DNA of 64,000 nt from assembly GCF_013408415.1 (NCBI RefSeq), contig NZ_JACCAA010000001.1, positions 3,472,001 to 3,536,000 of the forward strand, read 5' to 3'. A program made the translations under genes and the position numbers. Shown here one piece after another: positions 16,821-24,634 of this stretch. The DNA is from Nocardioides daedukensis. GTDB lineage: Bacteria; Actinomycetota; Actinomycetes; Propionibacteriales; Nocardioidaceae. The notes beneath the pieces were generated by a model that was given only the letters and a program-made list of their open reading frames with translations, did not search any database and was not told where the DNA came from. Numbering within the stretch: position 1 is the first letter of the stretch; each line of letters opens with the position of its first letter.

Positions 16821-18559
16821 TCCGGCGAATCGGGCTGCTGGTCACGGGGCTGCTCTGCGTCCTGCTCAGCGCCGCCTGCGTCTCACTGCCCGAGGACGGC
16901 TCGATCCGTGCCGGCAGCGCGACCGCGACCGGCTCGACGGACGCGGGCTTCCCCTATGACCCGCGACCGCCCCAACCGGGCGAGACCCCGATCGAGATAG
17001 TCAGGCACTTCCTCGACGCGATGCTGGCCACCCCGACCTCGACGGTCGTCGCGAAGCAGTTCCTCTCCACCACGGCCCGGGCCGAGTGGCGTCCCGAGCG
17101 GCAGATGATCACCTATCAGGACTTCGAGACCCCGGAGGGTGACGACGAGGTGACCCTGGCCCTCACCAACGCCCATCACCTCGACGCAGGTGGGCGCTGG
17201 CGCGGCGCGCTGCCGGAACAGGCCAGCACCATCCGGTTCACGATGACCACCGAGGGTGGGGAGTGGCGGATCGGTGACCTCCCGGACGCGACGATCGTCT
17301 CGGACGAGTTCTTCGCCTCGCGCTACCAGCAGGTCTCGCTGCACTTCTTCGACCCGACCGGGAAGATCCTGGTCCCGGAGCCGGCCTTCGTGCCGCGCGG
17401 CGGTCAGCTGGCCAGTGCCCTGGTCCGCGGGTTGCTGCAGGGGACCGATCCGCGGTTGCGCGACGTTGCGGAGTCCTTCATCCCCGAGGGGATGTCGCTG
17501 GACCTGTCGGTGCCGGTGTCGGCCGACGGGATCGCGACGATCTCGCTGCGCGGTGACGACGGCGCTCTGGACGCAGACGCAGTGGAACAGATGGCGATCC
17601 AGTTCGCCTGGACGCTCCGCCAGGACCCGGCGGTACGTCGACTGCGCATCCTGATCAACGACACCCCGGTCGCCCTCGAGGACGCGCCCACGGTCTTCGA
17701 CGTCGACATCGGAGCCGACCACGACCCGGCAGAGGCCTATGCGTGGCCCGATCCCTTCGCCCTGCGCAACGGGCGACTGGTCTCGGTCGCCGGGGAGGTC
17801 GAGGGCCGCACCGACGGTCCGTTCGGAGCCAGCACCCTCGGCCTGCGCTCGGTCGCGGTCGACCTCGAGGGTACTCGTGCGGTCGCCGTGAGCACGGACG
17901 GCAGGTCCCTGTTGGAGGCTCCCGTGGAGCGGACCGAGGGGGAGGGCGCACGGACCCTGGTCTCCGGCGCGACGGACCTGCTGCCCCCGGCCTGGGACCA
18001 CGCCGACCGGATCTGGTTGGTCGACCGGAGCGCGGGCGGTGCCCGGGTGTCGGTGGTCATCGACGGCACGAACACCCCGGTGCGGGTGCCCGGCATCTCC
18101 GGTGCCGACGTCTCCTCCTACATCGTCTCGCGGGACGGCAGCCGACTGGCCGCAGTGGTCTCCACCCCCACCGGGGACGTGGTGATGCTCAGCCGTCTCG
18201 CCGGCGCCGGCGAACGGCCGCGGGCGACGGCGGCGGTCCGGATCTCTCCGGACACGCCCGAACCGGTGCGCATCAACGACATCGCCTGGCAGTCCCCGAC
18301 CAGGATCCTGGCCGTGGTGCCGGTGGCCCGGGGGATCTCGCAGGTGAGCTCGTTCCCCGTCGACGGCTCACCGGCGACCTCCGGGGTACGTCGTGCCGAG
18401 GGCGTGGTCCGCCAGGACATCGTCGAGCTGGTCGCCTCGCCAGTGGCCGACACCGATGTCTGGGGCGTGGCCGCCAACGGCAGGGTCCATGACCTCCGCG
18501 GTGAGCGGGGCGCCGCGCTGCCCGAGCCCGGCCTGGTCTCGCTCGGCTACGTGGGCTGA
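16817..18559 (+). CDS. lpqB: Lipoprotein LpqB
   Basis: 580 residues with a lipoprotein signal peptide ending LLSAAC, lipidated Cys at 21. A GerMN-type domain follows near residues 185-290, then a beta-propeller-like C-terminal half. LpqB is the third partner of the MtrAB system and in mycobacteria and streptomycetes modulates MtrB signalling from the outer face of the membrane. It overlaps mtrB by four bases, indicating joint translation. Confidence 0.94.
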   Translation: MIRRIGLLVTGLLCVLLSAACVSLPEDGSIRAGSATATGSTDAGFPYDPRPPQPGETPIEIVRHFLDAMLATPTSTVVAKQFLSTTARAEWRPERQMITYQDFETPEGDDEVTLALTNAHHLDAGGRWRGALPEQASTIRFTMTTEGGEWRIGDLPDATIVSDEFFASRYQQVSLHFFDPTGKILVPEPAFVPRGGQLASALVRGLLQGTDPRLRDVAESFIPEGMSLDLSVPVSADGIATISLRGDDGALDADAVEQMAIQFAWTLRQDPAVRRLRILINDTPVALEDAPTVFDVDIGADHDPAEAYAWPDPFALRNGRLVSVAGEVEGRTDGPFGASTLGLRSVAVDLEGTRAVAVSTDGRSLLEAPVERTEGEGARTLVSGATDLLPPAWDHADRIWLVDRSAGGARVSVVIDGTNTPVRVPGISGADVSSYIVSRDGSRLAAVVSTPTGDVVMLSRLAGAGERPRATAAVRISPDTPEPVRINDIAWQSPTRILAVVPVARGISQVSSFPVDGSPATSGVRRAEGVVRQDIVELVASPVADTDVWGVAANGRVHDLRGERGAALPEPGLVSLGYVG

Positions 18560-18626
18560 GCCCGCTTCTCCACAGGTTGGCCCCGGGGCCTTGTGCCGGC
18601 GTCGCGCACCGGGTCGCATTGGTCGG

Positions 18627-19397
18627 GTGCTTGACTCCCTGATCGACTCCCTGATCGACTTGGTGACCGGCTCCGCATGTGCCGGGTGCTCACGGCCCGG
18701 GGTGCTGCTGTGCCGGGACTGCGAGGCCGCACTGCAGGGTCATGTCGCGCGCACGCCACCGTCCCCGTGCCCACCGGGACTGCGTGATCCGTGGTCGGCG
18801 GGGGAGTATGCCGACGTGTTGCGCACGCTGTTGCTGGGGCACAAGGAGGAGCATCAGTTCGGGCTGCGCAGGCCCTTGGGCCACCTCCTCGCAGCGGCCA
18901 CCGCCGGCCTGCTGCAGGCGACCGGCACACCTGCCGGACAACAGGTGCTGCTGGTCCCGGTGCCGTCACAACCCGCGACCGTCCGTGCCCGTGGCCACGA
19001 TGCGACCCGGGTGCTGGCCCGGGTCGCGGCCAGGCAGCTCCGTGGCCGCGGATATGCAGCCGAGCCGGCCCACCTGCTGCGGGTGGGTCGGGTGCGCGAC
19101 CAGGCCGGTCTGGACTCGAGGCAGAGACATGCCAACCTGACCGGTTCGATGTCGTGCCGTCCCGCGGCCCGGGCCGCGTTGTCGGCCCGTGGCGTACGGG
19201 CGTGGACGGTGGTGGTCGACGACGTGCTCACCACCGGTGCGACCGCCCGAGAGGCCCAGCGAGCACTGGAGTCGGCAGGGGTGCCGGTGCTCGGCATCGC
19301 CACCGTGGCCGCCACCCGCAAGCGTTTCGTCGAGGAGCGAGGAACTCGTGGCGAACTTTCAGCTCTTCCGCTGGTCTTAACCTCGCCGACCGACTAG
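18627..19397 (+). CDS. ComF-family phosphoribosyltransferase-like protein
   Basis: 256 residues from GTG at 18627. The N-terminus has a zinc-finger-like CAGCSRPGVLLCRDC, followed by a linker, then the PRPP-binding loop VVVDDVLTTGATAREA at about 194-209. This is the ComF layout; ComF is needed for DNA uptake in competent bacteria, but actinobacterial members are uncharacterised. Rv3242c occupies the same place. The start region carries a 12-bp tandem duplication encoding DSLIDSLID. Confidence 0.85.
   Translation: MLDSLIDSLIDLVTGSACAGCSRPGVLLCRDCEAALQGHVARTPPSPCPPGLRDPWSAGEYADVLRTLLLGHKEEHQFGLRRPLGHLLAAATAGLLQATGTPAGQQVLLVPVPSQPATVRARGHDATRVLARVAARQLRGRGYAAEPAHLLRVGRVRDQAGLDSRQRHANLTGSMSCRPAARAALSARGVRAWTVVVDDVLTTGATAREAQRALESAGVPVLGIATVAATRKRFVEERGTRGELSALPLVLTSPTD
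18633..18656 (+). repeat. Perfect 12-bp tandem duplication near the comF start
   Basis: GACTCCCTGATC is present twice in succession and followed by GACT, so a third unit begins. In frame it gives Asp-Ser-Leu-Ile repeated at residues 3-10 of the ComF-like protein. Confidence 0.9.
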
Positions 19398-19755
19398 CGT
19401 CTCGTTATGGAGTCCGTTCGGGTCCGTGGTTGCGTCGTCAGGACGCTCAGCGCGTCGTGGCGGCAAGCCGATGCCAGTCGCAGGCAAAGCGGTCCACGTA
19501 AGTCCTCCCGGGCACTCGCCCGGTGCGGACGATCACGGTGCGGCTTAGAGATAAGTCCTGCCCCGTCCCCGTCGTCAGATGCGACGGACCGGCGGGAGAG
19601 GGTGGGTAGTGGCATCAAGCTGCGAGAGCCCCAGCAGGCGATTGTGGGGTCGAAGACCAGGTCGGCCGGACGGACTCCATTCCACACCGTCGCACCACCC
19701 TCCCGGGTGGCGCTTCGGCATGCTCGCTGAACCCAATGAAAAACGGGAGGTCAAC
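19398..19755. other. 358-bp gap before hpf without recognised gene
   Basis: The longest gap in the window. Short open frames here lack a ribosome-binding site and family resemblance, so I do not call them. It probably holds the hpf promoter and a long 5' leader. The last stretch, AACCCAATGAAAAACGGGAGG, is A-rich and ends in the hpf ribosome-binding site. CTCCCGGGTGG-type pairing is possible nearby. I see no firm riboswitch, tRNA or attachment site. Confidence 0.5.
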
Positions 19756-20376
19756 ATGGATGTTGTCGTGAACGCCCGCCACTGTGAGGTGTCGGACCGT
19801 TTCCGTAGTCATGTCGAGGAGAAGCTCGCCAAGCTCGAGAAGCACGACCACCGCATCATGCGCGTGCTCGTCGAGGTCGAGAAGGAGCGGAATCCGCGTC
19901 AGCACGACCGGGCGGTCCGGGTCGAGCTGACCGCGCTGTCCAAGGGCCCGGTGATCCGCGCCGAGGCCGCCGCAGACGACAAGATGGGTGCGCTCGACCT
20001 CGCGCTGGACAAGATGGCCTCGCAGATGCGCAAGGCCGCAGACCGTCGGCGCGTGCACCGCGGCCGGCACACTCCCGTTTCTGTCGGTGAGGCGATGGCC
20101 GATGCCGATCCGACCCTGGTCACCGACTCGAGCGACGACGAGGAGATCACCGAGCGCCAGGTCGGACCGATCTCGGTGACCGGCGACGGACCGCTCGTGG
20201 TCCGCGAGAAGTCCCACGGGGCCACTCCGATGACCCTCGACCAGGCCCTCTACGAGATGGAGCTGGTGGGCCACGACTTCTACCTCTTCGTCGACAAGGA
20301 GAGCGAACGCCCCTCGGTCGTCTACCGCCGCCGTGGCTATGACTACGGCGTCATCTCGCTGGAAATGACCACCTGA
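19756..20376 (+). CDS. hpf: Long-form ribosome hibernation promoting factor
   Basis: 206 residues: an N-terminal S30AE domain (about 1-105, DVVVNARHCEVSDRFRSHVEEKLAKLEKH), a charged linker, and a C-terminal dimerisation domain with MTLDQALYEMELVGHDFYLFVDKES and YRRRGYDYGVI. Long HPF pairs 70S ribosomes into inactive 100S particles in stationary phase. ATG has GGGAGG six bases upstream. The position between comF and secA is conserved (Rv3241c). The long upstream gap suggests its own regulated promoter. Confidence 0.94.
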   Translation: MDVVVNARHCEVSDRFRSHVEEKLAKLEKHDHRIMRVLVEVEKERNPRQHDRAVRVELTALSKGPVIRAEAAADDKMGALDLALDKMASQMRKAADRRRVHRGRHTPVSVGEAMADADPTLVTDSSDDEEITERQVGPISVTGDGPLVVREKSHGATPMTLDQALYEMELVGHDFYLFVDKESERPSVVYRRRGYDYGVISLEMTT

Positions 20377-20459
20377 CTGACCCGTTCGTGTGATGGACAT
20401 GTGGTCCGGCCGGGCGCTTGGAGCAACTCCAAGTGGCCCGGTCGTGCCATGATGACCGG

Positions 20460-21140
20460 GTGAGCGACAACCATGACGGCGAGACCGAACCGATTCGCGT
20501 GCTCGTGGTCGATGACCAAGAGCTGTTCCGGCGCGGACTGACGATGCTGCTGGGCGTCGAGTCCGGCATCGAGGTCGTCGGTGAGGCGGGTGACGGCATC
20601 GAGGGCACCGACCTCGCAGCCTCGGTCGCCCCGGACGTCGTCCTGCTCGACGTCAGGATGCCCAAGCGCACCGGCATCGAGGCCTGCGTGGCGATCAAGG
20701 AGCAGGTCCCGTCCGCGAAGATCATCATGCTCACCGTCTCCGACGAGGAGGCCGACCTCTACGAGGCCGTGAAGAGCGGAGCCTCGGGCTACCTGCTCAA
20801 GGACTCCTCGATCGACGAGGTCGCCCAGGCGGTGCGCGTCGTCGCCGATGGCCAGTCGCTGATCAGCCCGTCGATGGCGGCCAAGCTGATCGATGAGTTC
20901 AAGGCGATGTCCAAGCCCGAGAAGGACCAGATGCCGGGTCTGCGGCTCACCGAGCGCGAGCTCGAGGTCCTGCGCCTGGTGGCCAAGGGGCTGAACAACC
21001 GCGAGATCGCGCGTCAGCTCTTCATCAGCGAGAACACCGTCAAGAACCACGTCCGCAACATCTTGGAGAAGCTCCAGCTGCACTCACGCATGGAGGCAGT
21101 GATGTATGCCGTGCGCGAGAAGCTGCTCGACATCCCCTGA
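20460..21140 (+). CDS. LuxR/NarL-type response regulator without adjacent kinase
   Basis: 226 residues. Receiver domain VLVVDDQELFRRGL with phospho-acceptor D64 in VVLLDVRMPKRTG, and a C-terminal LuxR helix-turn-helix, LTERELEVLRLVAKGLNNREIARQLFISENTVKNHV. No histidine kinase gene is adjacent on either side, so it is an orphan or pairs with a distant kinase. The end of the gene lies two bases before the YcaQ-type gene, so it may control or be co-expressed with the genes that follow. GTG start at 20460; no clear ribosome-binding site. Confidence 0.88.
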   Translation: MSDNHDGETEPIRVLVVDDQELFRRGLTMLLGVESGIEVVGEAGDGIEGTDLAASVAPDVVLLDVRMPKRTGIEACVAIKEQVPSAKIIMLTVSDEEADLYEAVKSGASGYLLKDSSIDEVAQAVRVVADGQSLISPSMAAKLIDEFKAMSKPEKDQMPGLRLTERELEVLRLVAKGLNNREIARQLFISENTVKNHVRNILEKLQLHSRMEAVMYAVREKLLDIP

Positions 21141-21142
21141 TC

Positions 21143-22384
21143 GTGGTGGACTCCCTCAGCGCGGCCCAGGCACGCAGGATCGCGCTGGCCGCCCAGGGGT
21201 TCCTCGATCCCGCGCACGCGACACCGACGCTGCGCACCCTGCGCCGTACGGTCCAGCGGACCGGAGTCCTGCAGGTCGACTCGGTCAACGTGTTGCAGCG
21301 CGCGCACTACATGCCGCTCTACTCGCGGATGGGTCCCTATGACGTCGACCTGCTCCGCCGCGCCAGCCACCACACAAAGGCGCAGCCGCGCCAGCTGGTG
21401 GAGTACTGGGCGCACGTCCAGGCGTTGATGCCCGTCGACCTGTGGCCGCACATGCAGCACCGGATGGACTCCTACCGGGCCACGCGCGGCAAGTGGTGGC
21501 CGCTGGCGGCCGCGCAGGAGGGCCTCGAGCACGAGGTGCTCGCGGCGGTGGCCGACCGCGGTCCGGTGACCGCACGACAGCTCGACGAGCAGTTCTCCAC
21601 CGGTCCGCGCGAACGCGAGCACTGGGGCTGGAACTGGTCCGAGGCACGCAAGGTGCTCGACTTCCTGTTCATGATCGGCGACGTGGCGGTGGCAGGTCGC
21701 AACGGCTCCTTCGAGGTCGTCTACGACCTGCCCGAGCGGGTGCTACCGGCCGACGTCCTCGCCGTGTCCCGCCCGAGCGCCGAGGAGTCGTCGCGCGAGC
21801 TGGTGCGACGCGCGGCCATCTCGCACGGCGTCGCCACGGCGAGGTGCCTGGCCGACTACTACCGGATGCCGATGCAGCCCGGAAGCGGCGGCATCGGGGC
21901 TGCGCCGGCCATAGCCCAGCTGGTCGAGGAGGGTGAGCTGCTGCCGGTCCGGATCGAGGGGTGGAAGCGGCCGGCATACCTGCACCGCGACGCGCGCATT
22001 CCCCGCAAGGTCGACGCACGCGCCCTGCTCAGCCCCTTCGACCCGGTGGTTTGGGAACGGGAGCGAGCCGAGCGGCTCTTCGACTTCCACTACCGGATCG
22101 AGATCTATGTGCCGGCTGCCAAGCGGGTGCACGGCTACTACGTGCTCCCGTTCCTGCTCGGCGATCGGCTGGCCGCGCGGGTCGACCTCAAGGCGGACCG
22201 GGGCACGGGGCGACTGCTGGTGAAGGCGGCGTACGCCGAGCAGGCAGCGCCGGCGGACACCGCGATGCACCTGGCCGCAGAGCTCGACCGGATCGCCGGG
22301 TGGCTGGGTCTCACCTCGATCGTGGTGGAGCCACGCGGCGACCTTGCCGCGGGACTCGTGGTGGAGGTCGCTAGGCTGCCCTGA
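21143..22384 (+). CDS. YcaQ/AlkX-type winged-helix DNA glycosylase
   Basis: 413 residues of the HTH_42 (formerly DUF1006) family. Near the N-terminus it has GVLQVDSVNVLQRAHYMPL, with Q44-V45-D46 matching the QxD catalytic motif of the AlkX/YcaQ branch. Known relatives remove bulky or crosslinked alkylated bases and unhook interstrand crosslinks. The winged-helix repeats and a C-terminal beta domain (LLSPFDPVVWERERAERLFDFHY) are typical. GTG at 21143 or 21146. The gene is two bases after the LuxR regulator and 28 before DUF4178. Confidence 0.87.
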   Translation: MVDSLSAAQARRIALAAQGFLDPAHATPTLRTLRRTVQRTGVLQVDSVNVLQRAHYMPLYSRMGPYDVDLLRRASHHTKAQPRQLVEYWAHVQALMPVDLWPHMQHRMDSYRATRGKWWPLAAAQEGLEHEVLAAVADRGPVTARQLDEQFSTGPREREHWGWNWSEARKVLDFLFMIGDVAVAGRNGSFEVVYDLPERVLPADVLAVSRPSAEESSRELVRRAAISHGVATARCLADYYRMPMQPGSGGIGAAPAIAQLVEEGELLPVRIEGWKRPAYLHRDARIPRKVDARALLSPFDPVVWERERAERLFDFHYRIEIYVPAAKRVHGYYVLPFLLGDRLAARVDLKADRGTGRLLVKAAYAEQAAPADTAMHLAAELDRIAGWLGLTSIVVEPRGDLAAGLVVEVARLP

Positions 22385-22412
22385 GACATCGGGCTACCGA
22401 AGGAGCCACACA

Positions 22413-23018
22413 GTGGGCTGGTTGATCGGCATCGTCGTCCTGGCCGCAGTGGCCGCGCTCGTGGTGTGGTTCGTGCGGCGCAGGTCCAAGCCCGCGGACG
22501 GACCCTTCCAGCCGGACGACGTGGTCGGCACGGCCGACCTGGTCTCCACCGATGCTCTGCGCACGTTGCAGAACGGCGACGTGATCGAATACCTCGGCCA
22601 CAAGTGGTTCGTGCGGGGTCGACTCGACTTCAACGAGGACGGCTACGTCTGGACCGAGCACCTCCTCGACGATGCCGAGGAGAAGCGCTGGGTCAGCGTG
22701 GAGGACGACGAGGGCTTCGAGGTCTCGCTGTGGCACTCCATCCCGCTCGGCGACATCGACCAGGGCACCGCGGGTGACCGCGACGTGATCGTGGCCGGGA
22801 CCGCCTACCGACTCCAGGAGCGGGGCACCGCCCGATTCTCCGCCCTGGGCAGCACCGGCACCGCGCCCAGCGGCCAGATCGACTATGCCGACTACAGGAG
22901 CAATGACGGCAAGCTCCTCGGCTTCGAGAAGTTCGGGTCCTCGTGGGAGGCCTCGGTCGGCGAGATGCTGCAGCCGTTCGAGCTGACCGTGTTCCCCGGC
23001 AGCGACCGGACCGAGTGA
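22413..23018 (+). CDS. DUF4178 membrane-anchored protein
   Basis: 201 residues. One N-terminal membrane helix (about 2-20) is followed by RRRS, so the bulk is cytoplasmic. The DUF4178 region is visible as GDVIEYLGHKWFVRGRLDF and GYVWTEHLLDD, a beta-rich pattern; a second half, FSALGSTGTAPSGQIDYADY, may be a repeat of it. GTG start with AAGGAG. First gene of a five-gene cassette that ends in a spermidine-synthase-like protein. Function unknown. Confidence 0.83.
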   Translation: MGWLIGIVVLAAVAALVVWFVRRRSKPADGPFQPDDVVGTADLVSTDALRTLQNGDVIEYLGHKWFVRGRLDFNEDGYVWTEHLLDDAEEKRWVSVEDDEGFEVSLWHSIPLGDIDQGTAGDRDVIVAGTAYRLQERGTARFSALGSTGTAPSGQIDYADYRSNDGKLLGFEKFGSSWEASVGEMLQPFELTVFPGSDRTE

Positions 23019-23593
23019 GCCTGACCCGGATGACTGGACCCACCATCACGACGCCGGCCACCACACCGGCCCCGCACCGGCTCGCCGTCCCGTTCAGGGA
23101 CGTGCGCGGCGCGGCCCTGCGCTGGGCGCTCGACCTGCCGGCGCGCGAGGCACTGGCCACCAAGGTGATCAGCCTCGGTGACGGTGCCGGCGTGCACGCC
23201 CCGGTCGTCGAGCTGAGGGTCCTCGGCGCCTCGCACCAGGTGCTGGTCCGCAACGGGACCGAGGAGTTCTCCGAGACCGTGGCCTGCGACCTGGTCGCGG
23301 GGGAGATGCTGCCGGCCAACACCGCTCGGCCCGGCTATGGGTTCACCTCGAGCACCGAGGTGTTGTCGCAGTCCGCACTCGCCGAGAGGGTGGACGACCT
23401 CGTCCAGCACCTTGACCCGAGCCCGATGGCCATCGTCGCCGGTTTCCCCGGTGATCGACTGGCCGTGACCGCACTCGAGCTGTCCGTCACCGATGACGTC
23501 CTGACCTGGCAGACCTGGCATGCCTATCCGCAGGCCGGCGAGCTCGTCCGGACCCACTCGCAGCTGGTCCTGGAGGTGACCAACCGTGTCTGA
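23015..23593 (+). CDS. DUF2617 protein
   Basis: 192 residues starting at GTG inside the DUF4178 stop (GTGA), with an ATG at 23030 as the alternative. The DUF2617 signature LRVLGASHQVLV is present near residue 70. It is soluble, with no membrane segment. Members of this actinobacterial family have no assigned function; here it is translationally coupled to DUF4178 upstream and to DUF4247 downstream. Confidence 0.8.
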   Translation: MSLTRMTGPTITTPATTPAPHRLAVPFRDVRGAALRWALDLPAREALATKVISLGDGAGVHAPVVELRVLGASHQVLVRNGTEEFSETVACDLVAGEMLPANTARPGYGFTSSTEVLSQSALAERVDDLVQHLDPSPMAIVAGFPGDRLAVTALELSVTDDVLTWQTWHAYPQAGELVRTHSQLVLEVTNRV

Positions 23594-24188
23594 CTTCCGC
23601 TCGAACCCGCCGCCACCACCACCCAACGGCCCCGGTGGACCGGGTGGTCCCGGTGCTCCTGGTGGCCCCAACGGTCCCGGTGGACCTGGCTGGCCCCCGG
23701 GCAACCCGCCGCGTTCGCCGTACACGGGTCCCAGCTCCTCGGGAGACGGACCGCGCTGGACCCTGATCGCGGTCATCGTCGGCGCACTGCTGCTGCTCTT
23801 CGTGATCCCGGTGATCGTGTCCGCGGCCGGCAACACCAGCCCGGAGAAGTGGTTGAAGGACAACTACTCCGCGCAGGGTGGCGACGTGGACTCCTCGTCC
23901 GGGCTGCGGTTCACCTCTGCGGACCCCGTCGACCAGACGGTGGCCGCGATCGACGCGGGAACTGATCCCTCGGAGAAGCGCCAAGAAGGTTCGACCTACT
24001 ACCTGCGCTACAAGAGCGACTGGCTGGTCGAGGTCGAGGCAGCACCCGACGGCTCCGGTTCCGAGGTCGTCCTGTTCGAGTTCGATGCCGGCTATCAGAG
24101 CCATGGCGCAGTGCTGTTCTTCTGGAGCAGCCACTATCAGCAAGGCGGCGGACTCTTCCGCGGCGGCGGCGGAGGTAGCGGAAAGTGA
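23586..24188 (+). CDS. DUF4247 membrane protein with Gly/Pro-rich N-terminus
   Basis: 200 residues. The first 45 residues are a Pro/Gly-rich tract (PPPPPPNGPGGPGGPG and on), presumably cytoplasmic. One membrane helix follows at about 59-80 (WTLIAVIVGALLLLFVIPVIV). The external domain contains YYLRYKSDWLVEV, a DUF4247 feature, and ends in a Gly-rich tail after FWSSHYQQGGG. GTG start overlaps DUF2617 by eight bases. Function unknown. Confidence 0.8.
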   Translation: MSDFRSNPPPPPPNGPGGPGGPGAPGGPNGPGGPGWPPGNPPRSPYTGPSSSGDGPRWTLIAVIVGALLLLFVIPVIVSAAGNTSPEKWLKDNYSAQGGDVDSSSGLRFTSADPVDQTVAAIDAGTDPSEKRQEGSTYYLRYKSDWLVEVEAAPDGSGSEVVLFEFDAGYQSHGAVLFFWSSHYQQGGGLFRGGGGGSGK

Positions 24189-24198
24189 AGGAAACCCG

Positions 24199-24621
24199 AT
24201 GAACGATCTCCTTGAAGGTGTCCTGGCGTCGCTGGCATTCGGCGCTGCGGGACTGGTCCTGCTCGCGCTCGGCTACTGGCTGGTCGACCTGATGACCCCG
24301 GGCCACCTGGGCCGACTCATCTTCGTCGAGCGCAACCGGGACGCCGCACTGGTCCTGGCGTCCTCCCTGCTCGCGATCGGCGGCATCGCGGCGAGCGCGA
24401 TCTATGGGGCCGAGTCCGACACCTGGGACACCCTGCTCGAGACGCTGGCCTATGGAGCGGTCGGGATCCTGATGCAGGCAGCTGCCTTCGTGGTCCTGGA
24501 CCTGCTCACTCCCGGCAAGCTGGGTGACACCCTCACCGACGAGCACGACGACCCGGCCGTATGGGTCGCCGTGGCGATGAACGTGGCCGTCGGGCTGATC
24601 GTCATCGCTGCCCTGTCATGA
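24199..24621 (+). CDS. DUF350 (YjfL-like) membrane protein
   Basis: 140 residues with four membrane segments in two repeats. Each repeat holds the same motif: WLVDLMTPGHLG near residue 26 and VVLDLLTPGKLG near residue 102. This duplicated two-helix unit is the DUF350 pattern, known from E. coli YjfL. ATG has GAAGGAAA upstream. It lies ten bases after DUF4247 and 13 before the aminopropyltransferase-like gene. Family function unknown. Confidence 0.88.
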   Translation: MNDLLEGVLASLAFGAAGLVLLALGYWLVDLMTPGHLGRLIFVERNRDAALVLASSLLAIGGIAASAIYGAESDTWDTLLETLAYGAVGILMQAAAFVVLDLLTPGKLGDTLTDEHDDPAVWVAVAMNVAVGLIVIAALS

Positions 24622-24634
24622 CGCTGTCCCGACC

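Noticed and set aside
19407..19730. A 107-codon frame in the gap before hpf
   Set aside because: No ribosome-binding site, Arg/Ser-rich random-looking sequence and no family resemblance; the gap is better read as leader DNA.
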